A stretch of 64,000 nucleotides of DNA from Rhypophila decipiens (lineage: Eukaryota > Ascomycota > Sordariomycetes > Sordariales > Naviculisporaceae): contig MU858151.1 of the NCBI GenBank assembly GCA_033297075.1, positions 1 to 64,000 of the forward strand, given 5' to 3'. The position numbers and the translations under genes were made by a program. Positions 1 to 10,139 of this stretch are shown here, piece after piece. Each line of letters starts with the position of its first letter. Position 1 is the first letter of the stretch. The notes beneath the pieces were generated by a model that was given only the letters and a program-made list of their open reading frames with translations, did no database searches and was not told where the DNA came from.

Positions 1-176
1 CAGTCCTCTGATCAAGGACTGTCATCTTTCCTCAGTTAGCTTCACCTAGCACCAGCAATAGATTCAGCATTTCTGCCCATGTGCTGCGCCCAAGACTAGT
101 TCATCACAATAGTGAACACAACTTAATGACCGGATAATGACCCATTACTAAGCTACCTACTTCTCATCCTGTACCA

Positions 177-803
177 CTAGAATTTCCGCAAAAAGGTAAG
201 CTCTGCCTTCTTCTGGATCGTACGCTTGATGATTGCCGGGGCGCGAGGGTTGACAAGTGCTACACCTCTGGCAGTAACGGTGTCATCAGACGGCAACAGT
301 TCGAAATGCATTGCAACAGCGGCCAGACCGCCATTACCTGCCCGGAGTTTGTCCACCTCGCCACTCCACTCATCCCCCAGGAACGGTCCCGGATCACCAA
401 CCAGCATATCGACGTTTTTACCTGTCACGGCGCTGATGCCGTTGCCCCGTGTACGTGTCTCGAGAAACAACACACCGTGGATGTTGCTGACGACCAGAAG
501 CTCCTCCAGCCTCCCGAATTCTTGCTCTAAGAGACAGAAATCAGACTCGGGATTCCACTGGTTACTTCCCACCCCGATGATATTCTCGGCCGCGTCAATG
601 CCTTCGGAACCAATCATAAAGCCATGCCTATCTCGGCCGAACGGATGAACCACTCCTCGAGGAGAAGCTGGTCCGTTCCCGCGCCTCGTCGGCAGTCGAG
701 AGCCCAATCTTTCTATTCCATCCGGCCTGCCTCTGAAGATCGCGATCCCTAGCTGCTCCTTGGTGGTCTCCTGAAGCAGATCGGCCTCGAGTTCTGTTGC
801 GAC
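177..803 (-). CDS. Hypothetical protein, 3' exon of an unresolved gene
   Basis: An open frame of about 208 codons runs leftwards to a stop near 177. It begins just after a TTGTAG sequence at about 804-809 that reads as a 3' splice site on the minus strand. The frame has no ATG near its 5' end, so at least one upstream exon is expected. A possible donor near 852 would join a short ATG exon in frame through a 50-bp intron, but I cannot prove this. The translation looks like a globular, mixed acidic and hydrophobic protein, with no signal peptide and no family I recognise. It could also be a chance open frame. Confidence 0.4.
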   Translation of the reverse strand, partial: VATELEADLLQETTKEQLGIAIFRGRPDGIERLGSRLPTRRGNGPASPRGVVHPFGRDRHGFMIGSEGIDAAENIIGVGSNQWNPESDFCLLEQEFGRLEELLVVSNIHGVLFLETRTRGNGISAVTGKNVDMLVGDPGPFLGDEWSGEVDKLRAGNGGLAAVAMHFELLPSDDTVTARGVALVNPRAPAIIKRTIQKKAELTFLRKF

Positions 804-1233
804 GATGAGCTACAACTTGCGAGATGAAACCGGATACCCGGGATTCGTCACTGCGATACAAAGGTTGACCGCCAATGCGGTCCTTGCTCTCCATGTCGGC
901 GCATATTGGAAAATGTGCGAGTGTTGTTTTGTTTGTCTCCCCCATGAAACTCAAAAGGAAGGACACCTGCGACGCAAAGTCTGCCGTTTGTGAAGAACGA
1001 TATCGTCGTTGGTTGATGATCCTGACTTGTGAGGTTGTTCTTGGTTGATGACGGTGAATGGGACCTGGAAGTTCTGTCGGATGGCCTTGTTGTGTCAACT
1101 TGTGGCATGAATCTGCCACCCCACACCTCTTTTTGCCTTTTTTGGACGAGTTACACGAAATGGACCAATCAACCATGACTGCTACCCGATACACGGACAT
1201 GCTAGGCCCTGGCCCACTCTCGCCTATGGTGCT

Positions 1234-1247
1234 ACACGTTTACGTGT
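1234..1247. repeat. Short perfect inverted repeat beside a fold-back element
   Basis: ACACG-TTTA-CGTGT forms a five-base-pair hairpin that ends exactly where the left inverted repeat of the neighbouring element starts. It is either a preferred insertion site or the outermost base of the element. The right end at 1961 has no matching copy, so it is not a simple target-site duplication. Confidence 0.5.
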
Positions 1248-1961
1248 GGGCCAATTGTTGAAAAACTCCTACACCCCCCCATAAAAACATCCGTACACAC
1301 TACCACCACTAACATCAACATCAAGACGTTGAATCCAGTCAGTCGAATTCAGTCAGTTAAATCCAGCTAGTTTAGTCGAGTCCAGTCAAATCCAGTCAGT
1401 TCAGTCAAATCCAGTTAGTCCAGTTAAATCCAGTCAGTCCAGTCAAATCTAGTTAGTTCAGTTAGTTCAGTCGAATTTAGTCAGTTAAGTCTAGTTAGTT
1501 TAGTCAAGTCCAGTTAGTCCAGTCAGTCCAGTTAGTCCAGTTAAATCTAGTCAGTTTAGTTAGTTCAGTCGAGTTCAGTCGAATTCAGTCAGTTAAGTCT
1601 AGCTAGTTCAGTCAAGTCTAGTTAGTCCAGTCAGTCCAGTTAGTCCAGTCAAATCCAGTTAGTCCAGTTAGTTCAGTCAAATCCAGCCAGTTCAGTCAAA
1701 TCCAGTTAAGTCCAGTTAAGTCCAGTTAAGTCCAGTTAGTCTAGTTAGTTTAGTCAAATCTAGTTAAGTTTAGTTAAGTCCAGTTAAATCCAGTTAGTTC
1801 AGTCAAATCCAGTCAGTTAGTCTAGTCAAATCCAGTCAAGCCAGTTAATCTCTATAAGCCAGTTATTGTTAGTCTTAATAGTTAATGATGTTGATGTTGG
1901 TAGTGGTGGCATGCACGGACGTTTTTATGGATGGGTGCAGGAGTTTTTCAACAATTGGCCC
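1248..1961. mobile_element. Non-autonomous fold-back (MITE-like) element with about 75-bp terminal inverted repeats
   Basis: The sequence starting GGGCCAATTGTTGAAAAACT at 1248 reappears as its reverse complement ending at 1961. The match continues for roughly 75 bp on each side (about 1248-1325 and 1885-1961). The two arms differ mainly by G/A and C/T transitions, several of them TpG to TpA, the context expected of RIP. The centre is filled by a degenerate short-unit array and no coding frame is present. No clear target-site duplication is visible. I know of no named element with this structure; assignment to a transposon class is an inference from the inverted ends. Confidence 0.7.
1331..1855. 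repeat. Degenerate CAGTC/TAGTT-type short tandem array
   Basis: About 525 bp made almost entirely of five-base steps of the type CAGTC, TAGTT, AAATC and CCAGT, with no long exact period. Much of the variation is CAGT versus TAGT, that is CpA to TpA, so an original near-uniform CAGTC array mutated by RIP would explain it. The array lies symmetrically between the two inverted repeats of the fold-back element. It carries no usable reading frame. Confidence 0.8.
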
Positions 1962-3530
1962 CTCCTCCAGATCGGGCAGCCGGGCCGTCGAGTGATCAGT
2001 TTCAGGTTTTGGTAGGTCCCCGCATTCTCCGGGAGTTCACAGCGACTGTGTAATTGACTGACACGAGAAATACAGTCCCGACTCTTGTTCACGAAAATCC
2101 AAAAGCCATCACCGAATTCGACGACCGTCGGCAGCACGGTAGCACCTGGCCTGAACGAAGGCCGTCGAAATGGGAGTCGTTGACCGTGGGTCGTTGCTTT
2201 GTTGCTCTTTCATGCACTGTCTAATAGTTGCGAAATAGCTTGAAATTTTCACAACTCTTGTCTTGAACCAGACCTTGCGCAACCCACGAGAATGGCGGCA
2301 TCATCACACGCACACTACACCCAGGGCCCTGTCGTTTAATGGAGAGGTTGAGCTCTTTACACAAGCCCAAATAGGACCACATCCAGTCGCGCATACTCTC
2401 CAAAACGTTGTGTTGGCCCGAGTGGGATCTTCTGCTGTTAGGAGGTCAAGAACCGAGACCTGACGCCGGTGACGGGCAACGTCCGACGCCTTCAGTGCGC
2501 ATTTCCTATGGATTCCAAGTTACCGTCGGCTCACCTTCCAGTAGCCAAAACCGACACTACTGCCGCGAACCAGCCTGGCGACGAGGATGTGTGACTGGCT
2601 GGATCGTTTCTATGCGCTGGTGGTGAGGAGCAGTCGAGAGTTTACCGAGCAATGCGCGCGCGAGTCTGAAATCTCTTCTGCCCCCTTTCGCTTGATTTTC
2701 TGGTCATCTATGGTTCATTTCTATGGTTCATTCTTTTGATCTGTTTTCCTGCTAACTCTTGAGAGACGGATCAAGATCCAATTTCTAGATTCTGCTCGGC
2801 TCATCTCGACCGTCTTCAATTAGCGTGATAGGTCCAGTCACCAAACCATTAACATTGGGGCATCGTTCCATTCTAAGCTTCTCTGGCCCGTTTCGATGAT
2901 GGCCACTCCCTATCCCGATCTCGTAGTAAGTGAGAGGTCCAAAAATCTGTGTCTCGGAGTGTTGCAACGGAAATAAGGCACTTGGCACCAAATGCGATGC
3001 CTGATCTCTTATTGGCGCCTTAGGGCAGACTGGCCTGGAGGGCGATAGGGGCAACGTTACGGCCAGGGGCAGCATTCCAGACAATTGATGGACAAATGAC
3101 AGGCTCCAAACCACCGATCCTGCGCCCACCTGCCAAAAGGATCACGGGCAAACCAAGTTGGTGAGTTGTGATTGGGTCACATTCGCAGCGCCGAGGCACT
3201 TGGGTTACATTGCATAACGCCCCGCGGATACTCTGGAGTCCTGGACGTCCTGAAAGGGAATACCTATTGTCTTGGTGCAAAGACAGTCAGACCAGTGAAC
3301 AACCCTCTCTCTCCCGCTCGTGCACCCCGGCCAGATGGATTTTTGATTTCTCCGTTCAAACGATGTTGTTGGACTGACACATTCTCGGTATTTGACTTGG
3401 CAACAGCTCAGGTCCAACAATTGCACGCTACGTTAACGCGTCAATCACGATCTCAGGGGTCAGGGACCTTGCAATGTCCACAAGGTCTGGATCCCTTATT
3501 ACCCATCTTGGAGTACTCTCAGGGCCTGTT
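1962..3530. other. Intergenic, no supported gene
   Basis: Short open frames occur on both strands but none has a plausible start context, splice pattern or recognisable product. The right part is the upstream region of the PI-PLC-like gene. Confidence 0.5.
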
Positions 3531-3538
3531 TATATAAA
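3531..3538 (+). promoter_or_regulatory. TATA box of the PI-PLC-like gene
   Basis: TATATAAA lies 80 bp before the ATG at 3618 and 38 bp before an upstream in-frame ATG at 3576. Transcription would be expected to start about 30 bp downstream of the box, which leaves almost no leader for the 3576 ATG. That favours 3618 as the translation start. Confidence 0.55.
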
Positions 3539-3617
3539 GTTTCAATGACCAACAAGCCGAGTGGATCATGGTCCCATGGAGTTCAAGGAAAACTTAGAGT
3601 GCGTATTCCGGTGCAAC

Positions 3618-5468
3618 ATGGCCGGCTCCTGGACTTTTCTCCTCCTTTGGACGTCCATCGCCTGGCACACATCAGCTGGTCTCATTCCTGCTCGACAAGA
3701 TGTGTATCAAGATGTCGAGGCCCGCGCGGACAACACCTGCTCGCCCTCTGACCGAATGTACAGCACCGAAACGATGCCCGCTGGGAGCTTCATGCCCTGG
3801 CAGTTTATGATCCCTGGTAGCTCCATCGGCAGCTCCAAGTACTACATGACGATAGTCAACCTCACACCGTACCGCTTTGTCAGAACAAGCCAGCACTCGT
3901 ATCAGTTCGACGTCTTTGACTTTGGTGACGTTCCATCAGGCAAGGCGAGACAAAACACACTGGTTTATACAACCCGGGCTGGCGCCAATCACAAAGACGA
4001 CAACGGCGAGGCCTACTACAGGCTTCAGGGCACAAGCAAGACCTTTGCGATTCGCGGCACGACACGTATCCCCGACAGCTACCCATGGAGAACCGTCGTC
4101 GACTTGACAGGCATGGGCCATGGCCAGCGCGAGTACGGCAACCCCGCGGCCGAGACGTCTGTCACACTGGTCATCACCGGCAGCGAGGCGTACGGATACG
4201 TTACGTCCCTCGCCTATGGCGCCAACAACTGGATGCGCCAGCTCTACGATGTGATCAAGGACCGCCAACTTCGTCACATTGTCATGCCGGGTTCGCACGA
4301 CGCCGGCATGGGCACCATCAGCCAGGCATGGGTCAGGCTCGGCAGCTCTGCAAACACTCAGACACAAGGACTCAACACCTACGATCAGCTGCGCGTGGGA
4401 TCTCGGTACTTTGATATGCGACTGGTCAGTGTCAACGGCGGCAACGACAACTTCTGGGCCGCCCATATCAACGACGAGAGGACCAACGTACCCGTCGGTG
4501 CGACAGGGGAGTCGCTCAACGACATCATTGGGGGAATCAATCGCTTCATGTCCGAGAGTCCGGGCGAAATCATCATCCTCTGGGTGCGCTACATGGTCAA
4601 CCTCGATTCCAGCACAGACGGACGCTCACGGTACTGGGACGAGGGCAAAGCCAATGCCTTTTACTCCAAGCTCGAGCGCATCAACAACCGCTGCATAGGT
4701 CTGGACAAGATCAACACCAGATTTGACCGTCTCCGAGCCCAAACGTTGCTCGACCTCAACGGGGGTGCTGGCTGTGTGCTGATTCTCACCGAGGGATCGT
4801 TGCAGCCCGGCATCCCGGCCGACCGCCCTTCTTCTGGTATCTACTACGGACCGAGATACATGAACCGGGACGATTTCTGGGCAGACCGGCGCGATACAGC
4901 GTCACTTGCGGCCGCGCAAACCGCCCATGTAGTGGACTCGGCCTACCGAAGGGACATGGACGACGGCGACCGTTTCTCCATCATGCAGTGGCAGTGCACC
5001 CCTGACATCGCGGCGGCTACCCTGTACGGGCTGTCGAGCATCGCCATCCTGCCAACCAACCCGTCGCTCTACTGGTCCGGCGTCAATGCCATGACCCCCG
5101 AGGCCTGGCCGACCGTGATTATGCAGGATTACGTCGGCATGGTACACCGGGGTGAGACTGCCTTTGCAGGTCAGCTCGGCGCAGAGCTGCGGACACTGGT
5201 CATAGGCTTGAACCTCTACATGGCCAGCCAGAACTGCCAAGTGAGCACGAGGAAGAATCCGCTTCTTGCGGGAAGGATATGGAGGCTTTCTGCTGGTGAC
5301 GCTTCAGGAGGGCAGTTCAATGGCATCATTTATGCAAACGGCACTATCGATTTGACACCGCCTCGGGGCTTTCACTTGGGACGCGTGGAGAAGTTAAGGA
5401 ATGGCACATTATTTGGGAATGGTACAGTCTTGGCTTCAGACAGAAGCAATCCCTCCTCCTGCCCTTGA
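3618..5468 (+). CDS. Secreted PI-PLC X-domain-like phosphodiesterase
   Basis: Single-exon protein of 616 residues. A hydrophobic signal peptide (about residues 5-22) follows the ATG at 3618; the in-frame ATG at 3576 would place a charged stretch before it. Residues 25-200 hold an uncharacterised N-terminal region. The PLC-like TIM-barrel starts at the motif MPGSHDAGMG with His227, the usual first catalytic histidine. The second motif, WAAHIND with His283, matches the second catalytic position. The segment between, with YDQLRVGSRYFDMR, is typical of bacterial-type PI-PLC folds. Family knowledge suggests cleavage of phosphatidylinositol or GPI-type phosphodiester bonds, Ca-independent. Many fungal members are uncharacterised, so the substrate is inferred. 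There is no C-terminal GPI signal, so it is probably released or wall-associated. Confidence 0.85.
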   Translation: MAGSWTFLLLWTSIAWHTSAGLIPARQDVYQDVEARADNTCSPSDRMYSTETMPAGSFMPWQFMIPGSSIGSSKYYMTIVNLTPYRFVRTSQHSYQFDVFDFGDVPSGKARQNTLVYTTRAGANHKDDNGEAYYRLQGTSKTFAIRGTTRIPDSYPWRTVVDLTGMGHGQREYGNPAAETSVTLVITGSEAYGYVTSLAYGANNWMRQLYDVIKDRQLRHIVMPGSHDAGMGTISQAWVRLGSSANTQTQGLNTYDQLRVGSRYFDMRLVSVNGGNDNFWAAHINDERTNVPVGATGESLNDIIGGINRFMSESPGEIIILWVRYMVNLDSSTDGRSRYWDEGKANAFYSKLERINNRCIGLDKINTRFDRLRAQTLLDLNGGAGCVLILTEGSLQPGIPADRPSSGIYYGPRYMNRDDFWADRRDTASLAAAQTAHVVDSAYRRDMDDGDRFSIMQWQCTPDIAAATLYGLSSIAILPTNPSLYWSGVNAMTPEAWPTVIMQDYVGMVHRGETAFAGQLGAELRTLVIGLNLYMASQNCQVSTRKNPLLAGRIWRLSAGDASGGQFNGIIYANGTIDLTPPRGFHLGRVEKLRNGTLFGNGTVLASDRSNPSSCP

Positions 5469-6151
5469 ACATTGAAGCTGACAGGAAGTCCGCGCAAACA
5501 CGGTGGTCTGCTTTGAGAGACAAGTAGCTTGCTAGTAATGAATATAAAACGCATTTGAGAATTCCCTCTTTCGTGCTTTGCGCTTTCACTGTTGTATTCT
5601 TGATCTCAAGATATATAATATTACCTGCGAACTAGCAAAGCTGAGTAGAACTCGTCCTCGCCTCTCTATCTCTATCTCTATCTCTGATCTCCTATACATC
5701 CTTTAAGGAGTCTCTCCAAATTCAGCCCTTGCCGTCCTTACCAAACCACCTACCGTCTCCCAGACACTACCCGAGGATCATCACCTCTTCCACTACCTTC
5801 TGCCTCGGCTTCTCCTCCCCTACTTCCTCTACCTCTTCCCACGACTGGATATTTAAAGCGGCCACGAGATCTAGGTGCATTAGGTGGTGCGGTCTGCGGT
5901 GCAGCTGGAGTCGCCTCAACAATGTACTCGAAGCTGGTAAACTCTGCGATGAGGGCGAGGTGCTCCCCTTCTTTAGCCTGATTCTCATCGACGCCGGGCA
6001 TTGATGAACAAGCTGAGCACTGGTATATCAGACATTATGTGTATCCGACATCGCCGACCTTCCAGTGATCCCGCATGTAGGGAAATGTCACCTCCTCCTC
6101 GAGAAGCGCCGACGCTAAAACCACCGTATGCCTGGCTAAAACCACCGTCAT
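5469..6151. other. 3' flank with CTATCT microsatellite; no firm gene
   Basis: A short (CTATCT)n tract lies at about 5664-5685. On the minus strand an ATG at 6001 opens an 83-codon frame down to 5750. It contains an Arg/Gly-rich stretch (residues about 53-62) but has no support beyond being open. I leave it unannotated as a gene. Confidence 0.4.
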
Positions 6152-6393
6152 GACCAGCTTGAATAAATCCCTTTACTAACTCGAATAAATCTCTCGACTA
6201 GCTCGAATAAATCCCTCGACTAGCTCTAATAAATGCCTTCAACTAGCTCGAATAAATACCTTGAACTAGTTCGAATAAATACCTTGAACTGGTTCGAATA
6301 AATACCTTTAACTAGCTTGAATAAATACCTCGACTAGCTTGAATAAATGTCTTAACTAGCTCGAATAAATGCCTTTAACTAGCTTGAATAAAG
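6152..6393. repeat. 22-bp minisatellite, about 11 units
   Basis: Units of the type AACTAGCTCGAATAAATACC follow each other with small length changes (19-22 bp). The core GAATAAAT is preserved in nearly all copies and the spacer CTAGCT varies by transitions. Eleven copies of the AATAAA core can be counted. Each copy contains a canonical AATAAA polyadenylation hexamer on the plus strand. There is no open frame through the array. Confidence 0.9.
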
Positions 6394-6530
6394 AGCAATA
6401 ATACGTGGACCATGGCATTTTAATACGTACGCCATCCCAGCCACACTCGCACTTGGCTGGCAACTGACCTTTTCCGACCCGCTTTTTCCGTACAAAATAA
6501 TCGAATTAACGGGTACCGGCCCATTGCACT

Positions 6531-7130
6531 ATGCTCCCAACGATGTGGCATGGCCGTTTGGGTTCACCCGTGGCCCGCAGATCGAGGGAAACGACTGGCG
6601 CTATCGCCAGCCCCATGACACAGGAGTGGGCAAGCGTCTGCAGGAAGTGGAAGGCGGACAAGTGGCGGCAGGATGCTCTCGACAATCCGAGGCCTGTCGC
6701 GCTGGAGTCCTCGGGACCTATTGTCCAGCAGCGTTCGGCGCCTGCTGCCCAGAACACAACTTCGGGCACGGCTGTGGTCGGTGGCACGGTCCGTCCGGCC
6801 TTTGCCAGCCCAGAGGAGGCGGCGCGTCGTGAGAGGATCAAGAAGCACCACACATCCGACCTCAACTGTCTCGATGTTTGGCAATATGGGACCCTTGTCG
6901 CCAACGACGAGGGCGCAGACCAGTCCAAGCTGGAGCTGCTGTGGCGCGAGGTGTACGGAGATGATGTCGAGCCGGTTATCGCGGGCTGCTACTTTGCAGT
7001 CCCCGTCCTCGAGGAGTTTGGGGACAGCTTCAACAGGTATCACCTGCAGGACACCGAGTGCTTTCAGAACACAGGTGGATCTCAGCCCGTTAGTTCCCAA
7101 GGCGGAAACATGGGCCAACTATACTTATAG
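6531..7130 (+). CDS. Hypothetical protein, possibly truncated
   Basis: A 199-codon frame starts at ATG 6531. The middle section (about residues 88-172, rich in Glu, Asp, Leu and aromatic residues) reads like a genuine globular domain. The last 20 residues run into low-complexity sequence just before a long A-run and an AT-rich block. This suggests the original gene was cut by an insertion and that the present C-terminus is accidental. The N-terminal 30 residues, rich in basic amino acids, may also be non-native. I do not recognise a family, and it may be a pseudogene fragment. Confidence 0.45.
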   Translation: MLPTMWHGRLGSPVARRSRETTGAIASPMTQEWASVCRKWKADKWRQDALDNPRPVALESSGPIVQQRSAPAAQNTTSGTAVVGGTVRPAFASPEEAARRERIKKHHTSDLNCLDVWQYGTLVANDEGADQSKLELLWREVYGDDVEPVIAGCYFAVPVLEEFGDSFNRYHLQDTECFQNTGGSQPVSSQGGNMGQLYL

Positions 7131-7860
7131 GGCTTTGGCTATACTAGAACTACTAATAATAACTTATCCTAAAAAAAAAAAAAAAAAGAACAAACTATAA
7201 TAAACAAGAAAATATTTTATCCTTCTATCTTCTTGTGGGAACAAACGCAACACCACAACCCCCACCACACTCTACCTATCACAACGACCTGCGCTACACC
7301 ACATAGGGACCAACAGTGGGATGTTGGTTGTTTTCCTTGTTTTGGCTATGCAGCGTGGGTGAGCCACTGCAGTCATGATGACATAGGTGCTGCACTGCTG
7401 GTCAACAGCAGTGTGCAGCACCGATGGCCTACTATATGTAGGCCAGTAGGTAGCAGGTCCATAGACACACTAGATTGAGAAATACACATGCACTACTAAC
7501 GATCAGATTCACCAGAGCCCAAGAGGACTCTGTTGATAGTGATCACCAGTGCAACCAACACTTCTACTCATTGTCTTTAAGGTAAATATAGCTATTAATA
7601 CTAAGAAAGGAAGGTAGAAAATGATATTAAGATATAAAGAAGAAAGATATTTTATTTCTTATGTATAGGAGAATATAAGAAAAAGAATAAAAGGGAGGAA
7701 AACTTGTCTTTAAGGTAGATACTACTTATCTACTCTTTAAAGAGAGAATAGAGAATAAAGAGGAGATAAACTCCTATATGCCCTAAGGCAAGCGGGTTAT
7801 AAAGAAGATATAAAGAAAAGAAGCCATTTTAAGACCCGCCATAACATCGTCGACATAAGC
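7131..7860. other. AT-rich block, probable decayed transposon
   Basis: A 17-base A-run near 7172 is followed by a more normal 330-bp stretch. From about 7560 to 7830 the sequence is strongly AT-rich and purine-biased, with many GATAT/AGATA steps and two copies of a CTTTAAGGTA(A/G)ATA motif about 130 bp apart. No frame survives. Composition and the A-run fit a RIP-decayed retroelement end; the element type cannot be named. Confidence 0.5.
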
Positions 7861-7885
7861 CTCCTAACTGCCGGCAAAGACTTTA

Positions 7886-8641
7886 TCAAGGAGAGGTGGT
7901 AAACTGTCCATATCCATATCCCTGCCCTAGCCCATTCCTTGCTAGCTGCACTATGCCCACTCCCATCATAGTCATATCCGTCCCGGGCTGGGGTGACGGA
8001 AAGACAGAGGTCCTCATCTGATGCCTGCCCTGCATATTTATCAGATCGTGTGCTCCGTGGGGCATACCCATCGTGGGCGACGATTGCTGGCTGTGGACTG
8101 GACTTGGAGTGCCCATCGCGCCAGGGATCATGCCCGACTGCTGTTGTGGCTGTTGTGGCATGGGAGGATACGCTCCCACCATCCTGGACGTGCCACCGGG
8201 AACAGGCATCGAGATTGGCATGGGTGCGCCAAAGGGAGCGGCCATGGATTGTTGCCGAGGCTGCCTCGGTGCAAAGACGTCTTGCACCTGAGGCAGAGAG
8301 GAAGGATGGATTCCATTCGGTACATGGCCCCTTGCTCTTCCCGACATGTGATGTTTCCCTGGAGGCGATGGATGGCTGTTGGGTGGCGGCGAGACGATGT
8401 CCTCTATCTGCCCTGCTACCGGAGCATATGCGCCAACACTGTGACCGCCTCCATAGGGCGATGCATAGAGGGGTTGTTGAACTTGATGATGATGCGGTTG
8501 TTGTATGTATGTCGCGGCCGGATAGGCCAATGGCGTTGCTGGAGCTGTGGCAGGCACATTGTGATATCCAGGGGCGCCGAATTGTGGATGATAAGGCGTT
8601 ATCGCGTATGCCGTGTGAGGCACGTATTGCGATCTGTTCAT
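7886..8641 (-). CDS. Pro/Gln-rich low-complexity protein
   Basis: 251 residues from ATG 8641. The frame stays open to another ATG at 8797, which would add 52 residues; the shorter form is preferred because the extension differs in composition. The protein is dominated by Pro, Gln, Gly, Met and His, including runs such as PMPQQPQQQ and a final tandem GYGYG. No domain, membrane segment or signal peptide is visible. Such composition is common in fungal transcription regulators and RNA-associated disordered proteins, but nothing here specifies a role. The long, biased frame and lack of stops over 900 bp argue that it is a real gene. Confidence 0.6.
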   Translation of the reverse strand: MNRSQYVPHTAYAITPYHPQFGAPGYHNVPATAPATPLAYPAATYIQQPHHHQVQQPLYASPYGGGHSVGAYAPVAGQIEDIVSPPPNSHPSPPGKHHMSGRARGHVPNGIHPSSLPQVQDVFAPRQPRQQSMAAPFGAPMPISMPVPGGTSRMVGAYPPMPQQPQQQSGMIPGAMGTPSPVHSQQSSPTMGMPHGAHDLINMQGRHQMRTSVFPSPQPGTDMTMMGVGIVQLARNGLGQGYGYGQFTTSP

Positions 8642-9862
8642 AATGTGGCTTGACGGAATGACCGTGGATGGAAGTGATGATAAGAATTGGTAACTCTCCC
8701 CTGCCGCGCCAAGTCTCGCTCCCTGACTGACGATATGTTGCAAAACGAGTGTTGAACGATCAGCGCGATGTGAACCAGACCCAGGCTTCAGAACCATGAT
8801 TCCACGGCAGGTACATGATCGGTCTTATACAAGTTATACCTGTGTGTTTCGCCATATTGCGGATCAGGGCCGTGTGGAAGCGGCTCTGTTTACGCAGAGT
8901 CTGACTCTTCGCTGACTGCCATTATGCGAATAACGTAGTCTGGGGGTAGTGGACTCGTCTCCGTGATAGTCTCGTTAGAGTTTCGAATGAGCTTGTGCAG
9001 CCATACAGACGACGCAGAACCTTGGGATGACAGGTCTCATATCGGATGGCCGGGTGGCCATTGTCACTATTAAACGTGTTCTGTGTATCTGTTTCGAGCT
9101 GTAGGTGGCGTAGCTCGGCCGCCTTGTTGACCCAAGCGGCAGCTAGGCGGCTTTTCTTTGCTGTCCGGCATTATTGTCCGCGACAGACATGATAGGGTAA
9201 AGCTTTACGGCTATCCCGTAGCAAAATGACAGCCAAGAATGGACCTTGGCCCCAGCTGCATTTGCATGAGGATGTGCTGCCAGATTTTATCAGTCCGGCA
9301 AAGGAAGTGAATAAGACCGGGACCTGGATGGACTCTCTCATATTCGTCAGCAGTGGGCCCGACCATTGAACGGTTTTTTTCACGGCTACCCCTGACAGGT
9401 TATGCAGATCATAATAATGATGTGCACAAGAGCATGGGACGGACGATCTACGAATGCAGGGCCCAGCATGGAGGGTCTTGAGAAGACTTGAGTGCCGACC
9501 CCAAGTTTAAATCAGCTCAGGATAAATGCCAAACAAAGGGCAAGAAGTGGACGGTAAACACGCAAAGGGTTTCGGCCAAGCGGCTCACGTGGGCTAGGCC
9601 ATGAACCGGCCATGTATAGAACGAACAGTATTGGAAGGATGTTCGCTAGTGATGGATCTCGTACCAACTCGGATTCTTTAGTTTCATCTACATTGCCGAG
9701 CCAGCAATTACCCTGACTGCATGTGGTGCCTGGAGCCGACCTCAGGCTTGTCCAACGTCAAATTTACATGAAAGAAGAGAAATAGAACCAACATTCAAGC
9801 TCGCCCACGGAAATTAAAACAAAACTCCCAGACGCTCCACTCCCGCAGGGGGAATCCTCCTA
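8642..9862. other. Intergenic, upstream of the Pro/Gln-rich gene
   Basis: Nothing convincing is coded on either strand. It is probably the leader and promoter of the minus-strand gene ending at 7886. Confidence 0.5.
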
Positions 9863-10100
9863 CTGAAGCTCTTCAAACCCGATTTCGCCACTAATCAACA
9901 GTCATGAGCAACGACGCGGCAGCCCCAGCCGAAGGACAACGATACGGAAGACGATGACTTCATTAATAAGCCTTTTGCAGCTTCATGGAGCCGGGGGCTC
10001 GGGGGCTTGCCCCCGAAAGACTGGGGGGTTGGGGGCTTGCCCCCATAAAGTCGGCATTTTGAGTGTTTTGTTTCGAGTGAAGCATTGCTTTCCTTGCGTC
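9863..10100 (+). repeat. Dispersed GC-hairpin repeat, copy A
   Basis: Homologous to 12105-12299 from TGAAGCTCTTCAAA at the left to GAGTGAAGCATTGCTTTCCT at the right. The core holds two GGGGGCTTG(C)CCCC-type hairpins separated by an AAAGACTGGGGG linker. This copy has about 45 extra bases near the left third. The copies differ by many transitions. No transposase is associated; it looks like a non-autonomous dispersed element. Confidence 0.8.
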
Positions 10101-10139
10101 CCATGCCCATCCCGCATCTACAGATTACTGTGCTGCAAT

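Noticed and set aside
5750..6001. 83-codon minus-strand frame with an Arg/Gly-rich stretch
   Set aside because: ATG start, but no other support; composition may be chance in GC-rich sequence.
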